Below, piece after piece: positions 6,776-6,869 of a stretch of 6,869 bases of DNA. The stretch covers positions 1 through 6,869 of the forward strand of contig CANISA010000083.1 of NCBI GenBank assembly GCA_947470005.1, written 5' to 3'. Made by a program: the position numbers and the translations under genes. The notes beneath the pieces were generated by a model. The model was not told the DNA's origin. It worked only from the letters and a program-made list of their open reading frames with translations, and searched no databases. The first letter of the stretch is position 1. Each line of letters begins with the position of its first letter. This stretch comes from Legionellaceae bacterium. Its GTDB lineage: Bacteria; Pseudomonadota; Gammaproteobacteria; Legionellales; Legionellaceae.

Positions 6776-6869
6776 CGCTGACAGAGCGACGGTTGATTAA
6801 GAAAAGAGAAGACAAACTGTGTGGGCACTTTGATGTGCCTTTGAGTGCGAAAGTACAAGCAGTAAAATA
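6776..6869 (+). other. Ribosomal RNA operon leader (pre-16S, 5' part)
   Basis: There is no open reading frame of note in this stretch. The segment at 6810-6829, containing CTGTGTGGGCACT, differs at one position in 20 from the E. coli 16S leader as I recall it, where it follows the boxA antitermination element. At the matching distance upstream, 6791-6802 (GGTTGATTAAGA) agrees with the E. coli boxA TGCTCTTTAACA at 7 of 12 positions, so it is a degenerate boxA candidate. The GT-rich TGTGTGGG corresponds to boxC. A short hairpin follows (GGCAC 6824-6828 with GTGCC 6835-6839, 6-base loop). Together with the promoter upstream this marks the start of an rrn operon; the mature 16S gene should begin shortly past the right edge. 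The motif match is seen; the 16S gene itself is not in the window. Confidence 0.8.

Noticed and set aside
1..6869. CRISPR array, insertion sequence, tRNA, attachment site or defence genes
   Set aside because: No repeated spacers, terminal repeats, transposase, tRNA cloverleaf or integrase was found; coding density and gene content are those of a housekeeping region.

Overview
The window is a compact, ordinary stretch of bacterial chromosome, almost certainly from a gammaproteobacterium. Evidence for this is the linked lptD-surA-pdxA-folA set, an amgK-murU pair pointing the other way from lptD, and a ribosomal RNA promoter and leader that closely resemble those of E. coli. Base composition is close to even in G+C by eye. 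Protein details such as the LptD N-terminus and the DHFR active-site loop are not those of an enterobacterium or a typical Pseudomonas. A Legionellales-like lineage is a guess that I cannot confirm without searches.

Layout. The left end (1-1325) is read on the minus strand: amgK, then murU with a 4-base stop/start overlap, murU running off the window edge. These encode the anomeric sugar kinase and the uridylyltransferase of the MurNAc recycling bypass. A 58-base divergent intergenic region (1326-1383) separates them from a plus-strand run: lptD (LPS transport barrel), surA (periplasmic chaperone of outer-membrane proteins), pdxA (vitamin B6 synthesis) and folA (dihydrofolate reductase). The plus-strand genes are tightly packed. 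There are 46 bases between lptD and surA, surA-pdxA overlap by 4 bases (GTGA) and pdxA-folA overlap by 14 bases. This indicates one operon with translational coupling. No stretch over 150 bases lacks a gene.

After folA the last 148 bases hold what I read as the start of a ribosomal RNA operon. There is an AT-rich UP-like element, a TTGACA / 16 bp / TAGAAT promoter with an rrnB P1-like discriminator, and a transcribed leader with a motif nearly identical to the E. coli pre-16S leader. The 16S gene would begin just beyond the right edge.

Functional theme: most of the window is about the cell envelope. SurA is the known chaperone for LptD folding, and AmgK/MurU return peptidoglycan sugar to UDP-MurNAc. 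PdxA and FolA supply the PLP and tetrahydrofolate cofactors. I see no mobile element, CRISPR array, defence system or evidently new biological system. The points worth a second look are the DHFR Met20-loop substitutions, the extra cysteine pairs in LptD, the pdxA-folA junction without rsmA-apaG-apaH, and the rRNA promoter abutting folA.
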